39,472 nucleotides of DNA from positions 1 through 39,472 of the forward strand of contig NZ_JABUXU010000025.1 in the NCBI RefSeq assembly GCF_014897675.1, given 5' to 3'. The translations under genes and the position numbers were made by a program. Shown here piece by piece: positions 1-7,388 of this stretch. Positions within the stretch are counted from its first letter, which is position 1. Every line of letters begins with the position of its first letter. Origin of the DNA: Advenella sp. FME57. GTDB taxonomy: Bacteria; Pseudomonadota; Gammaproteobacteria; Burkholderiales; Burkholderiaceae_B. A model generated the notes under the pieces. That model saw nothing but the letters and a program-made list of their open reading frames with translations. It made no database searches and was not told where the DNA came from.

Positions 1-58
1 TAAATTAACATTATAAATTCTATGTGTGTGGTGTATTAAAGATGGGGTATTTACAGTT

Positions 59-559
59 ATGACACCAGTTGCTTTTGCCTATGAAATATTGGCGGCTGAT
101 AAAGAAAAGGTAATTTCTTTATTTGGCATTTTTTCACGACTAGAATATTCGCTAAAAAAAGCTGGATATCGTCGAAAGAACTTAAAGTATTTAGCATGCG
201 ATTGGAGAAGCTTCTCAAAGTCGGCGGTTAATGAGCTTAAACAATGCGACGCACCTCTTTTTCTTGCTGCGGTAGACCTTCTTGTTGACAAATTTCCTCG
301 CCAGCAAAATATAGACATGACCTGGGATGATAAAACTCCTCCTTTTGGAAGTAGTCGTATTGAAATCGCTATAAATTCCTCCGTAAGAATTCGGAATAAT
401 CTTTTTCATGGTGGCAAGGATGATTTTCGAAATTTTGAACGCAATAATCAGCTAATCGATGCGGCAATCGTCGTTCTGTCCGAATGTTCAAATATTAACG
501 AAATTCAGCATTATTACTATGGTGCTACCAACGCGTATGTGCGCGCTGAGGCACTTTAA
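59..559 (+). CDS. HEPN-like domain protein, hypothetical
   Basis: About 166 residues from the ATG at 59. An in-frame GTG at 26 would add 11 residues, but neither start has a clear ribosome site. The C-terminal half carries RNNLFHGG, an R-x4-H motif preceded by hydrophobic and polar residues, followed by a helix with conserved aspartates (DAAIVVLSEC). That layout is typical of HEPN domains, many of which are metal-independent ribonucleases in toxin-antitoxin, Abi and CRISPR-linked systems. The N-terminal half is helical with no recognised motif. A candidate small RNA and a membrane protein follow on the same strand. HEPN membership is inferred from one motif; a non-catalytic HEPN scaffold is equally possible. 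Confidence 0.55.
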   Translation: MTPVAFAYEILAADKEKVISLFGIFSRLEYSLKKAGYRRKNLKYLACDWRSFSKSAVNELKQCDAPLFLAAVDLLVDKFPRQQNIDMTWDDKTPPFGSSRIEIAINSSVRIRNNLFHGGKDDFRNFERNNQLIDAAIVVLSECSNINEIQHYYYGATNAYVRAEAL

Positions 560-575
560 TCTTCTTCGATGATTT

Positions 576-604
576 GTGACATAATGTATCGTAATGTGTT
601 ATAG
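576..604 (+). promoter_or_regulatory. Predicted sigma-70 promoter for small RNA
   Basis: GTGACA (576-581), a 17-bp spacer and TTATAG (599-604; TATAGT one base on) make a plausible sigma-70 promoter right after the HEPN-like gene. Transcription would begin near 610 and run to the hairpin at 766-789. Read by eye only. Confidence 0.4.
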
Positions 605-610
605 TGGTTT

Positions 611-792
611 AGTCCATAAGAGGACAAAGGAGGGTACTTTTTTGCTCGAATTTTTGTCTTGCTCCCAGAAGCCTGAGTCGCATAGTTGACTAGTAGGTTA
701 GGCGCTGCCAGGGAGTTATCTGGATAGGCAGCCGACAGTACGTCGTTCTTACAGCAATCATGGACATTGGCACCCTTGCGGGTGCCAATTTA
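611..792 (+). ncRNA. Candidate orphan small RNA
   Basis: The 446 bases between the HEPN-like gene and the membrane protein hold no convincing ORF. They do contain a promoter-like sequence (576-604) and a strong terminator (766-792), enclosing about 180 nt. Visible secondary structure includes GTCC/GGAC around 612-625 and GCTGCC/GGCAGC around 703-733. It does not match 6S RNA, tmRNA or a tRNA as I know them. Function unknown; it could be an untranslated leader or a phage regulatory RNA. Confidence 0.35.
766..792 (+). terminator. Rho-independent terminator
   Basis: A perfect 10-bp stem ATTGGCACCC/GGGTGCCAAT with loop TTGC is followed by TTATTT. The tail is only moderately U-rich, but the stem is strong and sits at the end of the candidate small RNA. 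Confidence 0.6.
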
Positions 793-1005
793 TTTGTGCG
801 AAATTTATGCTTAAGACCAGTCTTGTTGTTATTTTTTGTCTCAAATTTCTGTAAGAAGAACTGATTTGTTAGTCATGTACCGCCAAGTTTTTCTGGTATG
901 GCCAAATCTATGCCAACTACGATATGTCCAGCAATGGTCTCAGTGAAAATTCGAAATAGATGCATTTTGATTGGTATGGTCGCGGTGGCGATATGAGGTT
1001 TTAGG

Positions 1006-1671
1006 ATGAGTACGAAACTTAAACGAATTGGCGAGTTTCTTAAAACAGTTGCGTCCGATAAATGGACATACATCTTTGAGAAACTGTGGCTATTACTTTC
1101 AGTAGTTGTTGCCAGCCTTTCGTTTTGCTTGATAGCTATTTATTCTACATGGCCGTGGGATGAATCACCCTGGGCAGCTGCGGCTGCAGTTGCAACATTC
1201 TCTGCAGCACTCATTGCGTTGCACATTAGTAGACGGGAAGAAAAACGTAGAATAAAGAGAGAGAAACAGCATGCTTCTATAGTAGCAGCACAAGCTATAG
1301 TCATACTGAATGAGTTTCACACGCGCATAGAATCTCAATTGCTTGTTAAAGCGTTGATGTCGTTCGGGAAGAAGGGTAAGGACATTTCAACAATATATCC
1401 GAGTGCAGATGGCTATCAAACTCATCTGATCCTGCTCCAGGATTTTATAAATGGCATGCACAATGACATATTGTCGAGCGCGCTTATAATTCCGGACGGC
1501 TTCTCAGGCAGGGTGGCTGCTCTTAAGGCGGGATCGCAACTGCTATCCGGAAAGATCGAGAGCATACGATTTTGGTCTGAACATCTGTCTAGCCATCAGG
1601 ATAAGCCCAACGAGGAGGTTGAAATGTACTGGAGCAAGCTAGGCCAGTTGGGAACGGAAGCATTGAGATGA
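1006..1671 (+). CDS. Two-helix membrane protein, hypothetical
   Basis: 221 residues. The start is supported by GAGG seven bases upstream. Two hydrophobic segments lie near residues 27-48 and 55-72, joined by a short loop containing WPWDESPW. A very basic stretch (RREEKRRIKREK) then leads into a cytoplasmic helical domain. I do not recognise the family. The N-terminal pair of helices with a soluble C-terminal domain resembles many phage exclusion or membrane-effector proteins, but that is only a shape argument. The IS481 element was inserted at the stop codon, so any downstream partner gene may have been cut off. Confidence 0.65.
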   Translation: MSTKLKRIGEFLKTVASDKWTYIFEKLWLLLSVVVASLSFCLIAIYSTWPWDESPWAAAAAVATFSAALIALHISRREEKRRIKREKQHASIVAAQAIVILNEFHTRIESQLLVKALMSFGKKGKDISTIYPSADGYQTHLILLQDFINGMHNDILSSALIIPDGFSGRVAALKAGSQLLSGKIESIRFWSEHLSSHQDKPNEEVEMYWSKLGQLGTEALR

Positions 1672-1677
1672 ACTAGT

Positions 1678-2861
1678 CTCGATCTGATCTGACAAAAGTC
1701 CTTGAAAAAAGGAGAGTTACCCGTTTGAATATAGGTGTCGAATCTGTATCCAAACAAAAAAGGTAACTCTCATGCTACATACTACCAATCCTATTATCAA
1801 ACATAAAGCAGGTTTATTAAACTTGGCCGAAGAATTGCACAACGTATCGCGCGCGTGCAAGGTGATGGGTGTCTCCAGGGACACATTCTACCGGTATCGA
1901 GAATTGGCTAATGAGGGCGGCGTAGACGCCCTGATCAGTAAGACTAAACGAGTCTCCAATCTAAAAAACCGTGTTGATGAGGCGACAGAACAAGCGGTGA
2001 CAGAGATGGCCATTGAGTTTCCTGCTTACGGGCAACAGCGAGTCAGCAATGAGCTCAGAAAGCGGGGAACATTCGTTTCGGGCAGTGGGGTACGTTCGAT
2101 TTGGGTGAGAAACAATCTGGAGAACTTCAGAAAGCGGCTCAAAGCCCTAGAAGAACGAGTGGCTCGGGATGGGATAATTCTGTCCGATGACCAGGTCGCC
2201 GCCCTGGAACGCAAGCAACAAGATGATGTGGCTTGCGGTGAAATTGAAACTGAGCACCCTGGTTATCTGGGCTCTCAAGACACATTTTATGTTGGGAATC
2301 TGAAAGGGGTTGGCCGAATTTATCAGCAAACTTATGTTGACACCTATTCCAAAATCGCTCACTGCAAGCTGTATACGACCAAGACGCCGATTACTTCAGC
2401 TGACCTGCTCAATGATAAGGTATTGCCATTCTACGAACAGAATGGCCTGCCTGTATTGCGTATACTGACAGACAGGGGCACTGAATTCTGCGGACGGGTC
2501 GATCATCACGACTATCAGCTGTACTTGGCAGTCAATGATATCGACCATACAAAAACCAAGGCAATGTCGCCGCAGACCAATGGCATTTGTGAGCGCTTCC
2601 ATAAAACGATTCTGCAGGAGTTCTATCAGATCACATTTAGAAAAACGCTCTACAGTGATCTGGATTCTCTGCAGAAAGATCTGGACGTATGGCTGGATTT
2701 TTATAACAATGAACGAACTCATCAAGGCAAGATGTGCTGCGGCAGAACGCCAATGCAGACCTTGCTTGAGGGTAAGGCGGTTTGGGAATCGAAGAATGTG
2801 AACCAAATCTAATCTGACAGACACTGCATTACAAACGGGTAACTGTCAGATCAGGTGTGAG
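1678..2861 (+). mobile_element. IS481-family insertion sequence
   Basis: About 1.18 kb carrying one transposase. The ends share inverted CTGATCTGACA (1684-1694; complement at 2844-2854), and GTTACCCGTTTG occurs inside both ends. CTAGT flanks the element at 1673-1677 and 2862-2866 and is a candidate 5-bp target duplication. Exact borders are uncertain by a few bases because the outermost inverted-repeat bases are imperfect. The left border falls two bases after the stop codon of the preceding gene. Confidence 0.75.
1772..2812 (+). CDS. IS481-family transposase
   Basis: 346 residues, full length for the family. An N-terminal helix-turn-helix region (about 15-60, SRACKVMGVSRDTFYRYREL) is followed by an rve-type DDE catalytic core with D170 (SQDTFYVG), D234 (LTDRGTEF) and E274 (NGICERFH). 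Cut-and-paste or copy transposition of the surrounding IS is the established role of the family. AAAGGTAA upstream supports the ATG. No frameshift or internal stop, so the element may still be active. It lies inside the inverted repeats at 1684 and 2854 and is independent of the phage genes. Confidence 0.95.
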   Translation: MLHTTNPIIKHKAGLLNLAEELHNVSRACKVMGVSRDTFYRYRELANEGGVDALISKTKRVSNLKNRVDEATEQAVTEMAIEFPAYGQQRVSNELRKRGTFVSGSGVRSIWVRNNLENFRKRLKALEERVARDGIILSDDQVAALERKQQDDVACGEIETEHPGYLGSQDTFYVGNLKGVGRIYQQTYVDTYSKIAHCKLYTTKTPITSADLLNDKVLPFYEQNGLPVLRILTDRGTEFCGRVDHHDYQLYLAVNDIDHTKTKAMSPQTNGICERFHKTILQEFYQITFRKTLYSDLDSLQKDLDVWLDFYNNERTHQGKMCCGRTPMQTLLEGKAVWESKNVNQI

Positions 2862-3027
2862 CTAGTACAATTGAGATTAAGCGAAGTTGCCCAGATATTT
2901 TTTAACTCAGTTACAGGAACCACTGTACCTCTCAGAATTTAAGTACTAAGTGCTCAGAAAATTCATTTCTAACAGGTAGATAGCACTTAATCATGCCCTT
3001 TCTGCCCTTCAGGTTGTTCTGTGCTCC

Positions 3028-3234
3028 TCAACTTTTGGCGTTTTCCACAGCCCGCACAATGTCGCGACCTGCATAAAACCTGCCATATATGGCTATTCCA
3101 GAACGCTCCTCAATGCGCTCCAACACTTCAGATAAACCTCGTAGATCGTCCAGAAAAGTGTCTAGCGTGTAGTGCGGCCACTTGCACCGGATCTCCTGTA
3201 GGACCATGTCATCGATTGTCATTACTTCGTCCAT
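3028..3234 (-). CDS. Small hypothetical phage protein
   Basis: 68 residues from the ATG at 3234, which has GGGAA seven bases upstream; a TTG two codons earlier is less likely. Acidic and helical, with no recognised motif. Its start region overlaps the stop codon of the upstream gene, so the two are translationally coupled at the distal end of the leftward operon. The 157 bases between it and the IS hold nothing I can identify. Confidence 0.6.
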   Translation of the reverse strand: MDEVMTIDDMVLQEIRCKWPHYTLDTFLDDLRGLSEVLERIEERSGIAIYGRFYAGRDIVRAVENAKS

Positions 3235-3236
3235 AA

Positions 3237-3563
3237 TCAATTCCCAAATGTGACTATCCGACCCCGGCCAGGCTTTGCTGACTCAGGAATAGGCCGGAAA
3301 AATGGATTTGATAAGTCTGTGGGCGAGGGTGGGGTCCAGGTATTTTCAGTGGCATCTGCTGCTGGCGAGATCCTGGGACGGTTCTTGCCCAAGCCGAGTT
3401 TCCACGCCTTTTGGATTACGGACTTAGTCGGCCGCCCTAAGTGCTTCGCTATGCTTTCCGGTGACTTGGCGCCGTAATGCCTCTCGATGTACCTAATTTC
3501 CTTTAGGCTGAATGGCGGTTGCCGCTTTTTGCCTTCAGGGCATTGTTTACGTGATTTAGCCAT
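3237..3563 (-). CDS. Putative HTH DNA-binding phage protein
   Basis: 108 residues. Residues about 18-58 (FSLKEIRYIERHYG, then IAKHLGRPTKSVIQKAWKLGL) form a three-helix SANT/Myb- or GcrA-like helix-turn-helix that tests adjacent positions for a specific site. The N-terminus is very basic and the C-terminus is proline-rich and probably disordered. It sits 13 bases after the upstream gene and overlaps the next one, consistent with one leftward mRNA. Target unknown. The family match rests on the spacing of hydrophobic residues. Confidence 0.6.
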   Translation of the reverse strand: MAKSRKQCPEGKKRQPPFSLKEIRYIERHYGAKSPESIAKHLGRPTKSVIQKAWKLGLGKNRPRISPAADATENTWTPPSPTDLSNPFFRPIPESAKPGRGRIVTFGN

Positions 3564-3576
3564 AATCTAATTCAAT

Positions 3577-3909
3577 TTATCCACCATAAGGCACCCAACC
3601 TATTACAGGCTGTTTGGTTTTCTTATTGATTCGAGGTGCGCCGTGCTTGTCGAGTTTCTGGCCGCGACACATTATTTTGAGACCGCGAGTTCTCATTTGT
3701 GATTTCGCAAGTTCGATCCACTCTCGGCAAAACTGCGGGGCATCGAAGGCGGGAGATACTTGTCGGTGAGCGCCGCTTTTATATATGCGCTCCTGATACT
3801 CTTCATAAAATGCTTCTCTGGACCACTTCCAATCGCGGGGTGGAGATTTCTTACTTGCCGATTGCTTGGCGATGGCATCTGTCATACCGAATACACAAAA
3901 TGCACTCAT
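3577..3909 (-). CDS. Hypothetical phage protein
   Basis: 110 residues from the ATG at 3909 (AGAAG eight bases upstream); a GTG at 3918 would add three. Basic C-terminus rich in lysine and arginine (about residues 75-105) and several tryptophans. No family recognised. Part of the distal leftward recombination operon. Confidence 0.55.
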   Translation of the reverse strand: MSAFCVFGMTDAIAKQSASKKSPPRDWKWSREAFYEEYQERIYKSGAHRQVSPAFDAPQFCREWIELAKSQMRTRGLKIMCRGQKLDKHGAPRINKKTKQPVIGWVPYGG

Positions 3910-3973
3910 GTCTATCACTTCTGGTTGAAATTGATGTAACGTTTAATCGAACCCTGTATTTCTGGAGCCCGAT

Positions 3974-4204
3974 ATGAAACAACTGCTTGTAATACTGATT
4001 CCTGGCCTATTTTTGACTGCATGCGCACAACAATCCCAGCAATCCGTCGGTATGGCCAATCCCGCCTCTGTGTACTGCACGGAAAAGGGCGGGACAGTCG
4101 TCATCAAAGATACTGATAAAGGCCAAATTGGGATATGCAAGCTACCCGATGGCAGTGAAATTGAGGAATGGGAACGCTACCGCCGAGATCACAAGCAGCA
4201 GTAA
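3974..4204 (+). CDS. DUF333-family small lipoprotein
   Basis: 76 residues with a signal peptide ending in the lipobox LTAC (Cys17). The mature part is a DUF333 domain: NPASVYC, GGTVVI, GxxGICKLPDGSEIEEWE, about 40 residues with paired cysteines. Family members are small periplasmic or outer-membrane lipoproteins of unknown function, often loosely called hemolysin-like. It is transcribed against the flanking leftward genes, as expected for a moron expressed in the lysogen from its own promoter. Family call is firm; function is not known. Confidence 0.85.
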   Translation: MKQLLVILIPGLFLTACAQQSQQSVGMANPASVYCTEKGGTVVIKDTDKGQIGICKLPDGSEIEEWERYRRDHKQQ

Positions 4205-4228
4205 TACAGCTGGCGGTTGGCCAGCGAA

Positions 4229-5326
4229 TTAATATGGAATGTCCTCGAGCTCAGCCTTGCGGTCGTTGTAAGCCTGCTCCAGCTTGATGCGTGTGTCTTC
4301 GGGCGCATTCCTCAAGCCTTCGGCCAGTAGATCGAGCTTTTCCTGTGTAGGTGCTCGCTGAATTTCGCGTAAAGCTGATTGATAGTCGAATGCTGGTGCG
4401 TTTTTCACTACACCATCGGCGTCCACCGTCGGCTTTGTGTCCTCGACATTCTTCTCTTTCGCCGCCTGCGCTGCCTCACGTTGAGCTTTGGCCTTGGCTT
4501 TAACGGATTCAGTGCGTGAGGCTGCCTCGGTCTGCTTGGTGCTGTCTGCTTGATCGTTTTCAAACCAATCCAGCGCTGTACTCATGCCATCGCGCAGACT
4601 CGCGTAGATTTTCTTGAGACTCACTACTTGAGCTGGTTGGATCGCGTCAAGGCGCCGCTGGATGCGTTTCTCGATCTGTTCTTTAGTTACTCCAAACTCT
4701 GCGAATGCTGCCACCATCTTCTGCATGGCTTCCGGGGAGGTGTCCGCCTTGCTCTTCATCGTGGCTTCGCACTGAGCCACGGCTGCCTCGGTTACGTCGC
4801 CAGGGATCACAGCGAGGATGCACGCACGAAGGCGCCGCGCACCCTGATTAGCTACCAATTCATAAACCTCTCGTGGATCCTTGAGATCGTAACTACCTTT
4901 ACGTGTGTATCGAACATGGGGTACCTGGAAGGTGATCTCGCGTCGAGTATTGGTTTCTACGTCCCAGGCATATGCCTGAACGGTTGATTCGCCGCCATCT
5001 TGATCCAGCTCGCGAATTCCAAATTGGATATTTCCCCAAGCCTGTGCCATTGCTTCTGCAAGCCGAATTGATGGACCCGACACGTCGCTACCACCTTTGG
5101 AATAGGTGTATACCGCTGCATCGGCCAAAGTAGGGCGTGCGCAAGCGTTCAGAATTCGGTCCATTGCAACAATCGGATCACGGGGATTCATGCGCGCGAT
5201 CATCATCGCGGCCTGAACTTCGGCTATCGCTCGTTGCTGATCTGTTTGCGCTACGGCATTGCCGCCTACGCGCGCCTGGGACGGAACAGAGGCTGTAAAT
5301 GGGTTGCTGGTTACTACATCACTCAT
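4229..5326 (-). CDS. Putative single-strand annealing recombinase (RecT-like role)
   Basis: 365 residues; GGGAG nine bases before the ATG. The N-terminal two thirds (about 30-200) look like one folded domain, with GPSIRLAEAMAQAWGNIQFGI and NQGARRLRACILAVIPGDV. The C-terminal third is charged, alanine/lysine-rich and probably disordered, as in many annealing proteins. It lies six bases downstream of a YqaJ exonuclease, the usual two-component phage recombination pair. Role inferred mainly from this context: it would coat resected ssDNA and promote annealing. It is not an obvious sequence match to classical Red-beta or RecT. Confidence 0.6.
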   Translation of the reverse strand: MSDVVTSNPFTASVPSQARVGGNAVAQTDQQRAIAEVQAAMMIARMNPRDPIVAMDRILNACARPTLADAAVYTYSKGGSDVSGPSIRLAEAMAQAWGNIQFGIRELDQDGGESTVQAYAWDVETNTRREITFQVPHVRYTRKGSYDLKDPREVYELVANQGARRLRACILAVIPGDVTEAAVAQCEATMKSKADTSPEAMQKMVAAFAEFGVTKEQIEKRIQRRLDAIQPAQVVSLKKIYASLRDGMSTALDWFENDQADSTKQTEAASRTESVKAKAKAQREAAQAAKEKNVEDTKPTVDADGVVKNAPAFDYQSALREIQRAPTQEKLDLLAEGLRNAPEDTRIKLEQAYNDRKAELEDIPY

Positions 5327-5332
5327 TATCGA

Positions 5333-6220
5333 TTACTCCCTAGATGTGCTGAAACGGGCATCTACATAGCTGGTCGCTTCGACGGTAAACGCCTTTTTGT
5401 TGATCACTTTCCGGCGGAAAACCTTGTTCCCTTCAAGCCGAAGGATGGCGGCTTCGCCCATGAAGGCCAACAGGTGATTTTTTGCACTTTCTGCCACCTT
5501 CTCGTATTCGGATGCTCGCTTGCTGGCATCTTCAGCGACTTCGGCCCAGTGCCGAATCATTTCGTCAGATTCGATGGTTTCTCCGTTGGTACCGGGATAT
5601 AAGCGTTTGAACATTGGTAACGTGGCCGGATGATCGAATTCAGGCTCCGGAGGCACGCCAGCCAATACGTTCTTGTGCCAGAAATCATGCGCTGACTCAA
5701 TGATGATCTCGTCCATTTCTGGATCTCGTTCCATTGGGTACAAACGCAGATCGTCACCCCCGAAGTAGGCAGCAACATCAAAGACCGGATAGTCCAGGAC
5801 CAACATGTAATGATGCGGTTGGGGTACGTAGTACTCAGCAATCGCGTCAGGTTGGCCATCCTTACCCCACAAATATCCCATGCGAGGGCTGACATTCTTG
5901 ATTTCCAAGCCTTTGCGCATGCCAACGAAATCCCGGTCAATGTGGGCAATTAAGAAATCGTGCTTCGGGTGGCGAAGTGTTCTATTGATACGACGCAGCT
6001 TGCTGCCGGTGCGTTCAGCGACCATGGTGGCAATGACCTGTTCCATCACACGGCCGGCTTTAGTGCGGCCTGTATCGGGTTTTGGCTCGATTTCACCTCG
6101 CTTTTGAAGATAAAGCTCGAGGCGTGTTGAGAAGGGATTGATTCCAAGCAGGGTTGCAATGTCGCTGCCACCCAGGCCAGATTGTCTTGCCTTTAGAAAG
6201 TCATCACGCACTACAGACAT
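5333..6220 (-). CDS. YqaJ/lambda-exo-type 5'-3' exonuclease
   Basis: 295 residues; GGAGGG seven bases before the ATG. The N-terminus (RQSGLGGSDIATLLGINPF) is the YqaJ signature. The catalytic core follows: E near 80 (GRVMEQVIATM), D near 116 (IAHIDRDF) and the E-x-K strand (GLEIKNVS, about 128-135), a PD-(D/E)XK two-metal nuclease. Such enzymes form a toroid that resects dsDNA ends to give 3' ssDNA for the annealing protein encoded just downstream. The last residues may contact that partner. Full length, no lesion. Confidence 0.9.
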   Translation of the reverse strand: MSVVRDDFLKARQSGLGGSDIATLLGINPFSTRLELYLQKRGEIEPKPDTGRTKAGRVMEQVIATMVAERTGSKLRRINRTLRHPKHDFLIAHIDRDFVGMRKGLEIKNVSPRMGYLWGKDGQPDAIAEYYVPQPHHYMLVLDYPVFDVAAYFGGDDLRLYPMERDPEMDEIIIESAHDFWHKNVLAGVPPEPEFDHPATLPMFKRLYPGTNGETIESDEMIRHWAEVAEDASKRASEYEKVAESAKNHLLAFMGEAAILRLEGNKVFRRKVINKKAFTVEATSYVDARFSTSRE

Positions 6221-6474
6221 GCTTGGGCCCTCCGCCGGATTGAGAACGCGGATCCTATAAGGGCTTCTCCCTTGAGTTTCTCCAATTCCTGCAACTGGCG
6301 AGGATCCAGGCGACCTACCTTTGGCGTAGCTGGAGGTGGTGCTACGCCCAGATGAAGCAACTTGCAGACGATGGGTTCAAATGGATCTCGGCGAAAGGTT
6401 TTGTCATAAGCGGCAATGGCGTCTTTTTGATTGGCGGCAATAAGAGCCCGACCGTTGACGGTATAAACGTTCAT
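6211..6474 (-). CDS. Hypothetical phage protein
   Basis: 87 residues; AAGGAG five bases upstream of the ATG, which overlaps the stop of the 39-residue membrane protein (TCATGA). Its 3' end overlaps the exonuclease start by 10 bases. Basic, with a proline/alanine linker in the middle; the N-terminus (VNGRALIAANQKDAIAAYDKTF) reads as a small beta-alpha unit. No family recognised. Tight coupling suggests a recombination accessory role, as for lambda Gam or host-nuclease inhibitors, but nothing in the sequence proves that. Confidence 0.65.
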   Translation of the reverse strand: MNVYTVNGRALIAANQKDAIAAYDKTFRRDPFEPIVCKLLHLGVAPPPATPKVGRLDPRQLQELEKLKGEALIGSAFSIRRRAQACL

Positions 6475-6590
6475 GATTTCTCCTTGCGAAGGAAGAGGGT
6501 ATAGACAGCTTCAATGACAGGTGTGAGAACGGCAGCGCCTATGAGCATTGCCAGTCCCCACAAGATAGGAACGTAGATCTGTGAACTCAT
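6471..6590 (-). CDS. 39-residue single-helix membrane peptide
   Basis: A short gene: ATG at 6590, TGA at 6471. One hydrophobic helix spans about residues 7-31, with a charged tail (LRKEK). The start lies two bases after the stop of the upstream Cys-rich gene, and its own stop overlaps the next start, so translation is coupled on both sides. No good ribosome site of its own. Unknown function. Confidence 0.5.
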   Translation of the reverse strand: MSSQIYVPILWGLAMLIGAAVLTPVIEAVYTLFLRKEKS

Positions 6591-6592
6591 AA

Positions 6593-6766
6593 TCAATTCA
6601 TAGAGTCTTTGCCATATGGGCAGAAATCAACGGTGCATTGGTGCTCCGCGTACCACCAGTCACCCGTGGCGTATGGATCGCGTACTAAGGCGTTGTATTG
6701 GCAGTGCTCACAATTAGGAATATTGTGTTCGGGGGCCTGGATGGGGATTTGAAGGTCTGTTTCCAT
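6593..6766 (-). CDS. Small Cys-rich (putative zinc) phage protein
   Basis: 57 residues from the ATG at 6766, chosen because TTGGAG lies seven bases upstream; the longer open frame to 6952 has no such signal and overlaps the preceding gene. CEHC, then C and DFC, with tryptophan pairs (GDWWYAEH), suggest a four-Cys or Cys/His zinc knuckle. Unknown role. Coupled to the membrane peptide that follows. A 7-bp hairpin (6801-6818) lies just upstream. Confidence 0.55.
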   Translation of the reverse strand: METDLQIPIQAPEHNIPNCEHCQYNALVRDPYATGDWWYAEHQCTVDFCPYGKDSMN

Positions 6767-6887
6767 GTACAAACTCCAAGAAAAGCACGCAGCCGGTCCC
6801 AATCGGGGAATCCCGATTGCCAGTTGCGAATAATGGATTGGAGAAGTGATGGCCAGGGTGGCCTTGATAAATGAAGCGAGAAGGGGA

Positions 6888-7337
6888 CTACAGTCTAGTT
6901 CCCATCTGGGGCGGTACATGCGTTCTCGCACGCTCTGCTGCATCTGCTTCAATGATGCGATTCTTGACCTGCAGGTCGTAGGGATGGACTTTTATGCCTT
7001 CGTTCGGCTCTACGTACCAGTAGAAATAGTTCCACTTGATATACATTGATTCAGGCTCACCCGTGACCGTTTGATGAGCCTCGGCGGTTAGCACTGGATC
7101 CTGTTTCAGGGCAGAAATTCGACGCATCAGTGATTCTGCTTTATCCGACCATGCCACCAAGGCGCCCTTGGCATATTTGTCCTGGACATAGTATCTGAGG
7201 AACTTTTCCAGAGCGGATCGCCCGTCCGCAGACAAATCGGCTGTGATGGTCACCGAATCAAGCCGACCCTGTTCGATGATGCCGATAATCCCTTCCCGGT
7301 CGGTGACCGTCCGTCGGGGGTTGTAGCCGTTTGACAT
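6888..7337 (-). CDS. Hypothetical phage protein, first gene after LexA box
   Basis: 149 residues. Helical, with a C-terminal part rich in tyrosine and tryptophan (IKWNYFYWYVEPNEG). No family recognised. The ATG at 7337 has no ribosome site: the bases before it are the LexA box at 7345-7364 and an AT-rich stretch, so translation may start on a near-leaderless mRNA or depend on readthrough from pL. It is the promoter-proximal gene of the recombination cluster. Confidence 0.6.
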   Translation of the reverse strand: MSNGYNPRRTVTDREGIIGIIEQGRLDSVTITADLSADGRSALEKFLRYYVQDKYAKGALVAWSDKAESLMRRISALKQDPVLTAEAHQTVTGEPESMYIKWNYFYWYVEPNEGIKVHPYDLQVKNRIIEADAAERARTHVPPQMGTRL

Positions 7338-7344
7338 AGCGATA

Positions 7345-7364
7345 TACTGTATAAATAAACAGTA
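7345..7364 (-). promoter_or_regulatory. LexA (SOS) box
   Basis: TACTGTATAAATAAACAGTA matches the E. coli LexA consensus TACTG(TA)5CAGTA at 18 of 20 positions, with both CTGT and ACAG halves intact. It lies eight bases before the first gene of the leftward recombination cluster, where bound LexA would block a promoter. Implied control: SOS-inducible expression of exonuclease and annealing protein independent of the phage repressor. Betaproteobacterial LexA is known to use the same CTGT-N8-ACAG site. Confidence 0.75.
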
Positions 7365-7388
7365 TTTTATATCATAATTTATGAGGGT

